Shown piece after piece: positions 1 to 8,492 of a stretch of DNA of 64,000 nucleotides (the stretch's first letter is position 1; each line of letters opens with the position of its first letter). The stretch comes from Flavobacteriaceae bacterium F08102 (lineage in GTDB: Bacteria > Bacteroidota > Bacteroidia > Flavobacteriales > Flavobacteriaceae): assembly GCA_023015935.1 (NCBI GenBank), contig JALKAY010000002.1, forward strand, positions 248,001-312,000, given 5' to 3'. A program made the position numbers and the translations under genes. Below the pieces are notes generated by a model. The model saw only the letters and a list, made by a program, of their open reading frames with translations, had not been told where the DNA came from and searched no databases.

Positions 1-1
1 G

Positions 2-706
2 GCACGTTTTTTGAAAGCTCTTGAAGGAATTACTGATCCAGAAGCCAAACGAAAGGCTATTGGAAATACGTTTATTGAGGTGTTTGATGATGAGGCACAG
101 CGAATTAAAGATGTAGTCTGGTTAGGTCAAGGGACAATTTATCCTGATGTTATTGAGTCGGTTTCAGCTTCTGGCGGACCATCGGCTACCATTAAAAGTC
201 ATCACAACGTAGGCGGGTTACCAGATTTTATGAAATTGAAGATTGTTGAGCCCTTACGAATGATTTTTAAAGATGAGGTGAGACGTGTAGGGAAATCATT
301 AGGGATGAACCCTGCCCTTTTAGGAAGACACCCTTTCCCCGGACCTGGGTTGGGAATTCGTATCTTAGGGGAGGTAACCCCTGAGAAAGTGAGAATCTTA
401 CAAGAGGTAGATGCTATCTTTATTGACGGGTTGAAAAAATGGAATTTATATGATGATGTTTGGCAAGCAGGCGCGATGCTTTTACCGGTAAATTCAGTGG
501 GAGTGATGGGAGATGAGCGAACCTATGAACGTGTGGTAGCTTTACGTGCTGTTTCTTCAACAGATGGTATGACCGCAGATTGGGTTAATTTGCCTTATGA
601 GTTTTTGCAGGAAACATCAAATAAAATAATTAATTCTGTTAAAGGGGTAAATAGAGTTGTTTATGATATCAGTTCAAAACCTCCAGCAACGATTGAATGG
701 GAATAA
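2..706 (+). CDS. guaA: GMP synthase (glutamine-hydrolysing), C-terminal part
   Basis: The frame is open to the left edge, so only the C-terminal ~234 residues are present. GuaA converts XMP to GMP in the cytoplasm using glutamine-derived ammonia. Visible here are the end of the ATP-pyrophosphatase domain (SHHNVGGLP near the XMP site) and the GMP-synthase C-terminal dimerisation domain, with [13 protein letters not shown] and the invariant end KPPATIEWE. The terminal residues match the family end, so the C-terminus is intact. The next gene starts 10 bp after the stop, which suggests co-transcription. The TTG at 11 is internal, not the real start. Confidence 0.97.
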   Translation, partial: ARFLKALEGITDPEAKRKAIGNTFIEVFDDEAQRIKDVVWLGQGTIYPDVIESVSASGGPSATIKSHHNVGGLPDFMKLKIVEPLRMIFKDEVRRVGKSLGMNPALLGRHPFPGPGLGIRILGEVTPEKVRILQEVDAIFIDGLKKWNLYDDVWQAGAMLLPVNSVGVMGDERTYERVVALRAVSSTDGMTADWVNLPYEFLQETSNKIINSVKGVNRVVYDISSKPPATIEWE

Positions 707-716
707 TCTAAGGTTT

Positions 717-2576
717 ATGTTGAAAAAAATTAGAATTACAGTTTTAGTATGTTGTCTCACGGTATTGAGTGTGCAAGCACAAGAATATGTGTCATACAAA
801 GTTTTACCTGGTGATTCTATAGAAGTTATAAGTCGTAAATTAGGGGTTAGTACCTTTAATTTACTAAAATTAAATCCGGATATTGAAGCCGGCCTTACCG
901 AAGGTCAACTCATTATTGTTCCTAATAAAGATTTTAAACCGGTTAATGATATTGAGGATGGTGATTATGTAGAAGGGGGCTTTTTATACCATAAAGTACT
1001 TCCAAAAGAAAATTACTTTCAGTTTAAAAAGCAATATGGAGTGAGTAAGCGCGATTTGAGAAAGTATAACCTATCACTGAGAAGTGAAGGAATTAAAGCT
1101 GGGACTGTATTGAAAATTCCTGTTGATAAGGATTTTAAATTGCCTTCTTTTTATCAAAAAGAAGAAACAAAACCGTATTTGGTTTTGCCACAGCAAACCA
1201 AATATATGATTGCTAAAAAGTTTGGAATTAGTGTTGAAGAGCTCGATGCTCTGAACCCAACACTTGCGCATGAGGTATTAAAAGCAAATACAATTATCAA
1301 AGTTCCAAACAAGAAGTCCATTCCTGTTCAAGATGAAAATTATATTTTTTACCAGGTGGTAAAAGATGATAATTTTTTTAGAATCACTCAACGATTTCAC
1401 ACTACGAAAGAACAATTAATCGCCTTAAATCCTGAGTTAGAAAATGGTGTCAAACTTGGTATGGTGATTAAAATTAATAAGATTGGTGCTAATCCAGAGG
1501 ATCATTTTGTCCCACTTAGTTTAGAAGGGAAAAAAATAAAATTGGCAATGGTTTTGCCTTTTATGGCCAATGCGTCTATTGATTTTTCCAATCAACGAAC
1601 CGCGAATTACGTGACCGATTTTTATTTAGGAGCAATGATGGCACTCGATTCCTTGCGGAAGCAGGGGTTAACGATCGATTTAAAAATTTTAGATTCTGAA
1701 AATAATAGAGAAAAAGTGTTGGCGCTTTATGAAAACCGTAATTTCGATGATGTTGATGCGATTATCGGTCCTATGTATTACAATAATGTTCGATTATTGG
1801 CACCACGTATTAAAATTCCATTAGTGTCACCCGTTTCCGATAAAGATCACAAGGTTTTTGCAACCCGTTCTACTGTACAAGCGACTACCAAAAAGGAAAC
1901 CTTAGCAAAAAAAATGTTGGCGTATATCAAAGCGCATTATGAAGGTCAGGAACTCACTGTGGTGATAGATGATAATCCTGCACATCAATTTGAATTCAAC
2001 AATGTGATTAACGAATTAAAATCGATTGATTCATTGTCTAAAATTAACGTATTAAAACCTGAAGAAGGATTTATTAAATCGGACTTATTCAAAAAAAATA
2101 TCACGGAAAAAAAAGAAAATTGGGTGGTGGTATTAACAAAGAAAGCTTCGGTTTGTGCCGAAGTGGTTCAGCACCTTGGCGTAATGCCAGAAGAAATTGA
2201 TATTACCTTATTTACACTGCATTACGATAAGAATTTTATCGGGGCTGATAATAATTTTTTGGCAAGATTACATTTTCATTTTCCAATGGTAAATTTTGTT
2301 GACTATGAGTCTGCATCCGTGCAACAGTTTGTGCGTCGTTATACAGAAAAAAACTTTGCTGAACCGAGTGATTTTTCTTTTAGAGGTTTTGATGTTACTT
2401 ATGATACTGTATTGAGGCTAGTGAGTGCATCAATTTTTAAAAATCCATTTGAAAATGGAGTTTCGGAACGAATTGCTACGCGATTTAATTATGTTAATAC
2501 GGAGGGTAATGGGGTAGAGAATGACGGTGTTTATATTGTGAAATACGATGGGTTAAATCTAAAAATAGCAGATTAA
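717..2576 (+). CDS. LysM-repeat protein with periplasmic-binding-protein domain
   Basis: A secreted protein of about 619 residues. I chose the ATG at 717 because it begins a signal peptide (MLKKIRITVLVCCLTVLSVQ, then AQ); the ATG at 657 lies inside guaA. Four LysM-like units follow (each about 45 residues, with motifs such as YKVLPGDS and LNPDIEAGL...LIIVPN), predicted to bind peptidoglycan. From about residue 275 there is a type-1 periplasmic-binding fold (IKLAMVLPFM, DSENNREKVLALY, AIIGPMYYNNV), related to amino-acid ABC receptors and LpoA-like proteins. No permease is nearby, so a wall-linked sensor or an activator of wall synthesis is as likely as uptake. It lies 10 bp downstream of guaA. 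Confidence 0.85.
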   Translation: MLKKIRITVLVCCLTVLSVQAQEYVSYKVLPGDSIEVISRKLGVSTFNLLKLNPDIEAGLTEGQLIIVPNKDFKPVNDIEDGDYVEGGFLYHKVLPKENYFQFKKQYGVSKRDLRKYNLSLRSEGIKAGTVLKIPVDKDFKLPSFYQKEETKPYLVLPQQTKYMIAKKFGISVEELDALNPTLAHEVLKANTIIKVPNKKSIPVQDENYIFYQVVKDDNFFRITQRFHTTKEQLIALNPELENGVKLGMVIKINKIGANPEDHFVPLSLEGKKIKLAMVLPFMANASIDFSNQRTANYVTDFYLGAMMALDSLRKQGLTIDLKILDSENNREKVLALYENRNFDDVDAIIGPMYYNNVRLLAPRIKIPLVSPVSDKDHKVFATRSTVQATTKKETLAKKMLAYIKAHYEGQELTVVIDDNPAHQFEFNNVINELKSIDSLSKINVLKPEEGFIKSDLFKKNITEKKENWVVVLTKKASVCAEVVQHLGVMPEEIDITLFTLHYDKNFIGADNNFLARLHFHFPMVNFVDYESASVQQFVRRYTEKNFAEPSDFSFRGFDVTYDTVLRLVSASIFKNPFENGVSERIATRFNYVNTEGNGVENDGVYIVKYDGLNLKIAD

Positions 2577-2725
2577 TTTACCTCTTCTACACGAATCTGA
2601 AATAGTGTTCGGATAAATAGTCTAACTTAAGAATTTATGGAGGTGGTTGAAATTCAATTAAAAGCGTATTTCTCAGTGTTTTAAGAGACGAAATTAGATA
2701 GATTTCCTTATGTTGAGATAAAAAA

Positions 2726-2771
2726 AAAGTAGCGATGTTCACATAATTAAACGTAAAAACTTCGCTACTTT
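2726..2771 (-). terminator. Rho-independent terminator of the pdh operon
   Basis: A 10-bp perfect stem (AAAGTAGCGA at 2726-2735 with TCGCTACTTT at 2762-2771). On the minus strand the stem runs into a long T tract (the A run at 2720-2728 on the plus strand). It lies 15 bp beyond the stop of the E2 gene. Confidence 0.8.
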
Positions 2772-2785
2772 ATTTAAATAATAGC

Positions 2786-4447
2786 TTAAACAAGCATGGT
2801 TACTGGGTTTTCAATATAACCTCTTAAGGTTAATAAAAATTGAGCTCCAGTTGCACCATCCACGGTTCTGTGATCACAGGCCATGGTTAATTTCATCGTA
2901 TTGCCAATGACTATTTGCCCATTTTTCACAATGGGTTTTTCTACAATAGCTCCAACGGAAAGAATAGCAGAATTAGGCTGATTGATAATTGATGTAAAAT
3001 CTGTAATTCCAAACATACCTAAATTAGATACGGTAAACGTGCTACCTTCCATTTCTTGAGGTGTAAGTTTTTTTGATCTCGCTTTTCCAGCAAATTCTTT
3101 TACTTTGGCTCCAATTTGCTGTAAGGATTGTTCGTTGGCGAATTTTAAAACAGGGACCACAAGTCCATCTTCAACGGCAACAGCAACACCTAGGTGAACA
3201 TGGTGGTTTAACTTTATTCGATCTTCAAACCATTGGGAATTCACTTGAGGGTGTTGTTTTAAAGCTAAGGCAGTAGCTTTTAAGACAATGTCGTTAAATG
3301 AAATCTTGGTGTCTGGGATGGAGTTAAATTGTTGTCTAAAAGCAATCGCATTATCCATATTCAGCTCAACATTTAAATAATAATGTGGAGCTGTAAATTT
3401 AGATTCACCTAAGCGCTTTGCAATTACTTTACGCATTTGTGAATTTTTAATTTCTTCGAAACTTTCTTGACCTTGAGGTACAAATGGTGCAGCTGTTATT
3501 CCTGCTTGACTTGGAGTAAAGTTCTCAATGTCTTTTTTAATAATGCGTCCATGTTCGCCACTACCTTGAACCTGTGCTAAATTAATCCCTTTTTCTTCTG
3601 CAATTTTTCGAGCTAATGGAGAAGCGAATATGCGACCACCTGTTGAGTTTTGCGTTACAGACTGTACAGGCTGAGAGCTAGTGGTTGTTGTTGTAGGGGG
3701 CGGTTCAGGGGATGCTGTTTTTCGAGTTTCTTTTACGGGTGTGCCATTTGCTTGATTGTCGTTTGTTGAAAACGCTCCAGCTTTAATCTTTTCAATGATT
3801 CCAGAAACATCTGTTCCTTTTTTACCTATTAAAGCGAGTACGTCGTCAACCTTCGTTGACTCGCCTTCTTGAACCCCAATGTATAAGAGTGTTCCTTCGT
3901 AGAAGGACTCAAATTCCATGGTAGCTTTATCGGTTTCAATTTCGGCCAAAATATCACCTTCATTCACCTTATCGCCTTCTTTTTTTAACCAAGTAGCAAC
4001 CGTACCATCGGTCATGGTATCACTTAAGCGAGGCATGGTAATGATTTCTACGCCTTCTGGTAATTCAATCGTTTTTTTAGTTTCTGCTGTTTGAGCACTG
4101 TCATTATCACCTTGCTTGGTTGGTTCAGCAGAAGGATTTTCTTTAGTTGAAGTAGAAGTTTCTGAAGTTGTTGTTTGATTTTCGGCTAATAATGAAGAAT
4201 AATCTTCACCTTTTTCACCAATAATGGCGAGAAGAGAATCAACCTTTGCAGTTTCACCTTCTTGAACCCCAATGTATAAGAGCGTTCCTTCATGGAAAGA
4301 CTCAAATTCCATAGTGGCTTTATCGGTTTCAATCTCTGCCAAGATATCTCCTTCTTCTATAGAATCTCCAACTTTTTTCAACCATTGTGCTACCACACCT
4401 TCTTCCATGGTGTCACTTAATCGAGGCATATTAATCACTTCAGCCAT
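2786..4447 (-). CDS. pdhC: Pyruvate dehydrogenase complex E2 (dihydrolipoamide acetyltransferase)
   Basis: The 553-residue E2 core of the pyruvate dehydrogenase complex, which transfers acetyl groups from lipoamide to CoA. Two lipoyl domains are visible (about residues 1-80 and 135-215), each with the lipoylation motif ETDKATMEFES. Thr/Ser/Pro-rich linkers follow. A peripheral-subunit-binding domain lies around 275-315 (FASPLARKIAEEKGINL, GSGEHGRIIKKDI). The catalytic acyltransferase domain runs to the end, with the active-site motif DHRTVDGATGAQ. The two lipoyl domains are nearly identical at the DNA level around 3890-3960 and 4260-4330, which suggests recent duplication or conversion. The gene follows pdhA after a 20-bp gap. 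Confidence 0.96.
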   Translation of the reverse strand: MAEVINMPRLSDTMEEGVVAQWLKKVGDSIEEGDILAEIETDKATMEFESFHEGTLLYIGVQEGETAKVDSLLAIIGEKGEDYSSLLAENQTTTSETSTSTKENPSAEPTKQGDNDSAQTAETKKTIELPEGVEIITMPRLSDTMTDGTVATWLKKEGDKVNEGDILAEIETDKATMEFESFYEGTLLYIGVQEGESTKVDDVLALIGKKGTDVSGIIEKIKAGAFSTNDNQANGTPVKETRKTASPEPPPTTTTTSSQPVQSVTQNSTGGRIFASPLARKIAEEKGINLAQVQGSGEHGRIIKKDIENFTPSQAGITAAPFVPQGQESFEEIKNSQMRKVIAKRLGESKFTAPHYYLNVELNMDNAIAFRQQFNSIPDTKISFNDIVLKATALALKQHPQVNSQWFEDRIKLNHHVHLGVAVAVEDGLVVPVLKFANEQSLQQIGAKVKEFAGKARSKKLTPQEMEGSTFTVSNLGMFGITDFTSIINQPNSAILSVGAIVEKPIVKNGQIVIGNTMKLTMACDHRTVDGATGAQFLLTLRGYIENPVTMLV

Positions 4448-4467
4448 ACTAATATCTTGTGTTTAAA

Positions 4468-5466
4468 TTATAATCTGTGTTTTAAAAACGGGTAATTTTC
4501 TTGCTCATATACAACATCGTAAAGGACTTGTTTATCTGGGAATGGAGATTCTTCAGCGAATTTTTCACATTCAGAAACCATATCCTTTACTTCTTTATTG
4601 ATTGCTTTAATTTCTTCGTCGGTTGCATATTTTTCGTTTTTAATGACGTCTAAGACTTGCGTAATTGGATCAATCTTTTTGTATTCTGCAACTTCCTCTT
4701 TGGTTCTGTAGTGTTGAGCATCACTCATCGAGTGTCCACGATAGCGGTAGGTCTTCATTTCTAAAAATGTCGGCCCATTTCCTTTTCGTGCATGTTCAAT
4801 AGCCTCGTAAACTGCTTCTGCAACCTTCACGGGATTCATACCATCTACAGGACGACATGGCATTTCATAGCCTAACCCTAATTTGTAAATATCTTCGTGA
4901 TTAGCAGTACGTTCAACAGAAGTACCCATGGCGTAGCCGTTATTTTCAACAATAAAAACGACAGGTAATTTCCATAGCATAGCCATGTTAAATGTTTCGT
5001 GTAAACTACCTTGACGCGCAGCACCATCACCAAAACACGTTAATGTTACCGCATCACTTCCTTTGTATTTATCTGCAAATGCAATACCTGCACCTAAAGG
5101 GATTTGTCCTCCTACGATTCCGTGCCCTCCATAAAACCTAAACTCTTTAGAGAAAATATGCATTGAACCTCCTAAACCATGTGATGTACCTGTAGATTTT
5201 CCGTAGAGTTCAGCCATAACGGCTTTTGGGTCAACACCCATTCCAATCGGTTGAACGTGATTTCTATAGGCAGTAATCATTTTGTCTTTAGTAAGGTCCA
5301 TAGCGTGCAACGCACCTGCTAAAACGGCTTCTTGCCCATTGTATAAATGTAAAAAGCCCCTCACTTTTTGTTGAATATATACCGCTGCTAATTTGTCTTC
5401 AAACTTTCTCCAAAACAGCATATCTTTATACCATTTTAAATAAGTTTCTTTGGTAATTTTTTCCAT
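4468..5466 (-). CDS. pdhA: Pyruvate dehydrogenase E1 component, alpha subunit
   Basis: 332 residues, the normal length for a heterotetrameric E1 alpha subunit. It performs thiamine-diphosphate-dependent decarboxylation of pyruvate. The ThDP/Mg site is visible as GDGAARQGSLHE followed by ENNGYAMGT, and the regulatory-loop motif YRYRGHSMSD is present. It is the first gene of the pdhA-pdhC pair. No E1-beta gene lies in the window, so the beta subunit and E3 must be encoded elsewhere, as is usual in flavobacteria (family knowledge). Confidence 0.96.
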   Translation of the reverse strand: MEKITKETYLKWYKDMLFWRKFEDKLAAVYIQQKVRGFLHLYNGQEAVLAGALHAMDLTKDKMITAYRNHVQPIGMGVDPKAVMAELYGKSTGTSHGLGGSMHIFSKEFRFYGGHGIVGGQIPLGAGIAFADKYKGSDAVTLTCFGDGAARQGSLHETFNMAMLWKLPVVFIVENNGYAMGTSVERTANHEDIYKLGLGYEMPCRPVDGMNPVKVAEAVYEAIEHARKGNGPTFLEMKTYRYRGHSMSDAQHYRTKEEVAEYKKIDPITQVLDVIKNEKYATDEEIKAINKEVKDMVSECEKFAEESPFPDKQVLYDVVYEQENYPFLKHRL

Positions 5467-6101
5467 ATGTTACTAAATCTAAGTTCCCTACTGTCTGATA
5501 TTTAGGGGTTCAGTGTTATTGTCAACGTTGAACTCTGTTGCTCTTTCTAATGAGTAAGAGCGTTGTTAATACTATTATAAATTGCGAATTTGAAAAAAAA
5601 TGAAAAATCCGAAAGGATTTCTTGTATAAAACAAGGCATTTGTTTTTAAGAGTAAGACTCCAAATTTTTCACTAAACGCAATAACAAAAATAGTATTTTA
5701 GAAATAGCTAAAAAAGAATTACTAACTTTATTTTACCGTTGACGTAATTCGCTGATTTTCCTGTTTATTTTTTGTGGTTTTTTATTAGGATAACACTTTG
5801 TTTATGAAGTGTTTAGTAGCGTGTTTTTTGGTGATTACGGTTTGATTTCGTGTTGTTTTTTAGTTTGCTGAGTCTGGAGTTAATTTTGTTGTGAACTCAA
5901 TAAGGGGCTTCACTATTTTAAAAATTTACATTTCACTATTCAATAAGTTTGTTTTGATTATATTTTAGATATGCGAAGTACAGAATTTGAAGAAGGAAGT
6001 AAACGATTAGTACACGTTGAATCGAGATTGTTTTGTTAAAAATTAAAGGATTTACATGAACGGCTATATTCTTTGAGGGTGTTCATAATTTCTGATCGTC
6101 T
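5467..6101. other. Long intergenic region upstream of pdhA
   Basis: This 635-bp, very AT-rich stretch has no convincing gene. Near pdhA there is an imperfect 10+10 palindrome (5508-5533, GTTCAGTGTT with AACGTTGAAC). A short hairpin lies at 5605-5620 (AAATCC-GAAA-GGATTT). On the minus strand it is followed by T-rich sequence, so it could end a transcript coming from the glycosyltransferase/LAB_N pair. A 22-codon plus-strand reading frame at 5971-6039 looks like chance. The pdhA promoter must lie here, but I could not place it. Confidence 0.5.
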
Positions 6102-6740
6102 TTAAGCTCCTTTTTTACGCATTAGAATTAAGTTTCGGGTATACACGACAAACCCGAACATTTGTCCAAGAAATAGTACGGGGTCTTTACGAAGAATTGC
6201 ATAGCTCAAAATCATCAATGATCCAGTTAGACTCAATAGCCAAAAACCTTTTGGCAGTGAAGAAGCCTTATAACGTTCAGAATAGATCCACTGGTAAACA
6301 AACCGTAAGGTAAAGGTGATCTGACCAATGGCTCCCCAAATTAATAAGTTTAAGGGTATTTGGTCGTTTTTAAATAATCGATTAAGGTCAATTTGATTAT
6401 TGTTAAATGAATAGATGGAAATTATCACTGGAAATAGCCAAAGAAACCCGCGAAGAACTTGTGGTAATTTTTTCCATGAACCCTGTAACTGCATATTTCG
6501 AATGTATATAAAGTACGTCAATGATTGTCCGAGCATAATGGCAAAATCATCCCTGAACCATCCGTATAGAAATAACAAAAAAGATCCCATTAAGCTGAGT
6601 TGCCAAAACAATTCAGGGGTCATCACTTTTTTTACGCGTTCCGATTGAATCCATTGGATTAATAATCTGGCAGAAAATAAAAGTTGTGCAGTAAAACCAA
6701 TGATATAAATAAATCCTTTATGTGATAACCAATCAGACAT
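6102..6740 (-). CDS. LAB_N-domain membrane protein (two repeats)
   Basis: A 212-residue integral membrane protein made of two copies of the lipid-A-disaccharide-synthase N-terminal-like domain (LAB_N, PF07578 type). The repeat core is seen as RLLIQWIQSE...FWQLSLMGS...YIRN and again as RFVYQWIYSE...FWLLSLTGS...VYTRN, about 105 residues apart. The family has about six short membrane segments and commonly sits beside polyprenyl-phosphate glycosyltransferases. Its ATG shares one base with the TAA of the upstream gene, so translation is probably coupled. A role in lipid-linked sugar handling is inferred only from this neighbour. Confidence 0.85.
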   Translation of the reverse strand: MSDWLSHKGFIYIIGFTAQLLFSARLLIQWIQSERVKKVMTPELFWQLSLMGSFLLFLYGWFRDDFAIMLGQSLTYFIYIRNMQLQGSWKKLPQVLRGFLWLFPVIISIYSFNNNQIDLNRLFKNDQIPLNLLIWGAIGQITFTLRFVYQWIYSERYKASSLPKGFWLLSLTGSLMILSYAILRKDPVLFLGQMFGFVVYTRNLILMRKKGA

Positions 6741-7459
6741 TAATTGTGTTTGCTTTCGGCAATTTCATAATTGATATAGCGCTTTCGCATCCATCGATAG
6801 GCGAAGGTGTCTTGTAGCGGTTGTAAAGATCGATTAAAGATGTTGAATTTTGATTTGCCAGCAATTCGTTCAAAATGTTGAACTTTTACTTGCTTTACAC
6901 GTCCTCCTTGTAGTTTAATTAAAGCAGGTATAAACCGATGCATTCCCTTAAAAAATGGGATGCTCTTGGCAGTTTCAGTCTGTAAGACTTTTAAGGGACA
7001 TCCCGTATCTATTATTCCATCATTAATAAGCCCACGTCGAATACTATTGGCAATTAAAGATTGAATTTTTTTATTTAGTGTGTCTTTTCGCTTACCTCGA
7101 TATCCGATAACTGCTTCATGGGTATCTATGTCTTGTAATAAAAGGTCAAAGTCAAATGGGGTAGTTTGTAAATCGGCATCTATATAACCCGTCAATTCTG
7201 TCGTAATATTGTCAATTCCTGCCTTTATCGCAGCACTTAAACCACAATTTTTCTTAAATTTTATAAATTCAAAATCGGGATTGTTTAAACAGATTTTTGA
7301 AATTTCCTCAAAGCTTCCATCGGTTGATCCATCATCTATAAAAAGTAGTTTACTTTTCGTTTTACTTTGTTTAAAATAATCTTTGAAAGTAGATTCTATC
7401 CTCCTTAAATTGTCTACTTCATTGTAAACAGGAATGATAATGGTCATGCGATACTCCAT
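6740..7459 (-). CDS. Family 2 glycosyltransferase, dolichyl-phosphate-mannose-synthase-like
   Basis: 239 residues with a GT-A fold: IIIPVYNEVDNL at the N-terminus, DDGSTDGS, and the metal-binding DADLQTTP. The spacing and the later HRFIPALI and RIAGKSKFN segments resemble DPM1/ArnC-type enzymes, which move a sugar from a nucleotide donor to a polyprenyl phosphate at the inner leaflet. There is no C-terminal membrane pair, so the overlapping LAB_N protein may serve as membrane partner (inference). The start could also be four codons later (MTIIIP). The gene is divergent from the DUF368 pair. Confidence 0.88.
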   Translation of the reverse strand: MEYRMTIIIPVYNEVDNLRRIESTFKDYFKQSKTKSKLLFIDDGSTDGSFEEISKICLNNPDFEFIKFKKNCGLSAAIKAGIDNITTELTGYIDADLQTTPFDFDLLLQDIDTHEAVIGYRGKRKDTLNKKIQSLIANSIRRGLINDGIIDTGCPLKVLQTETAKSIPFFKGMHRFIPALIKLQGGRVKQVKVQHFERIAGKSKFNIFNRSLQPLQDTFAYRWMRKRYINYEIAESKHN

Positions 7460-7565
7460 TAAGAATAGGGTTTTTGTTGCGACAAATGTACAAATAATTC
7501 TGAGGAAACTCTAGCTTAAAACTACCTGATATTTACCTATATTTGACGTCTAAATAACGGCTGAT

Positions 7566-8492
7566 TTGGATAGAACATTAATAAATTATTTGGTAATTAC
7601 ATTAAAGGGAATTGCGATGGGTGCTGCTGATGTGGTGCCAGGTGTCTCTGGCGGTACGATAGCCTTTATCTCTGGAATTTATGAGGAGCTTTTGGCATCT
7701 ATCAATGCTATAAATTTTAAAACCCTGACCATTCTTCGCAAAGAAGGTGTAGCTGCTGCATGGAAATCAATTAATGGAAATTTTTTACTTGCCTTACTTT
7801 TAGGTATTGGGTTGAGTATTGTGTCGTTGGCTAAATTGATTAAATATTTATTGGCAACACATCCCATCTTAGTATGGGCGTTTTTCTTTGGTTTAGTGTT
7901 GGCAAGTGTAATTTATGTTGGAAAACAAATTGACAAGTGGAATGTAGGGGTGTTTATCGCGCTTATCATAGGGGTAGCTGTGGGTTATTATTTAACAATA
8001 ATCCCTGCAGTTGCCGCTGTAGGAAGCTCGTCGCTATTTTTGTTTTTTGCTGGAGCACTAGCTATTTGTGCAATGATTTTACCGGGTATTTCTGGCGGTT
8101 ATATTTTACTTTTACTTGGTGCTTATCGACCTGTTCTTGATGCAGTAGATGAGCGGGATATAAAAACCATCGCAATATTAGGAGCTGGGGCCATTGTTGG
8201 TATTCTCAGTTTTTCGCGCTTGTTGAAATGGCTTTTTGAAACGTATAGAAATATCACTTTGGCTGTTTTAACGGGATTTATTATTGGGTCATTAAATAAG
8301 ATTTGGCCTTGGAAAAGAATTGTAGATAGCGTTGTGATTGAAGGAAAAGTAAAAGTTTTACACGAAGAGAGTATTCTGCCGAATCAATTTAATGGTGATC
8401 CTCAAGTTTTATATGCCATTTTACTTGCGTTAATAGGATTCGTATTTATTGTTTTATTAGAGAGTTCAGTAAACATAAAAACGAAAAAGTAA
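7566..8492 (+). CDS. DUF368 membrane protein 1 (polyprenyl-phosphate transporter family)
   Basis: 308 residues with about eight membrane segments. The family signature MGAADVVPGVSGGTIAFISG is near the N-terminus, and a second related half-site, MILPGISGGYILLLLG, is at about residue 175. DUF368 proteins (PopT) have been shown in other bacteria to recycle undecaprenyl phosphate across the membrane. The start is a TTG at 7566: the frame is closed by a TAA at 7551, and the first ATG (7618) would delete the first helix. The stop is immediately followed by the ATG of a paralog. Confidence 0.88.
   Translation: MDRTLINYLVITLKGIAMGAADVVPGVSGGTIAFISGIYEELLASINAINFKTLTILRKEGVAAAWKSINGNFLLALLLGIGLSIVSLAKLIKYLLATHPILVWAFFFGLVLASVIYVGKQIDKWNVGVFIALIIGVAVGYYLTIIPAVAAVGSSSLFLFFAGALAICAMILPGISGGYILLLLGAYRPVLDAVDERDIKTIAILGAGAIVGILSFSRLLKWLFETYRNITLAVLTGFIIGSLNKIWPWKRIVDSVVIEGKVKVLHEESILPNQFNGDPQVLYAILLALIGFVFIVLLESSVNIKTKK

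Noticed and set aside
5971-6039. 22-codon frame starting MRSTEFEEGSKRLV
   Set aside because: Short, isolated, no supporting context; likely chance.
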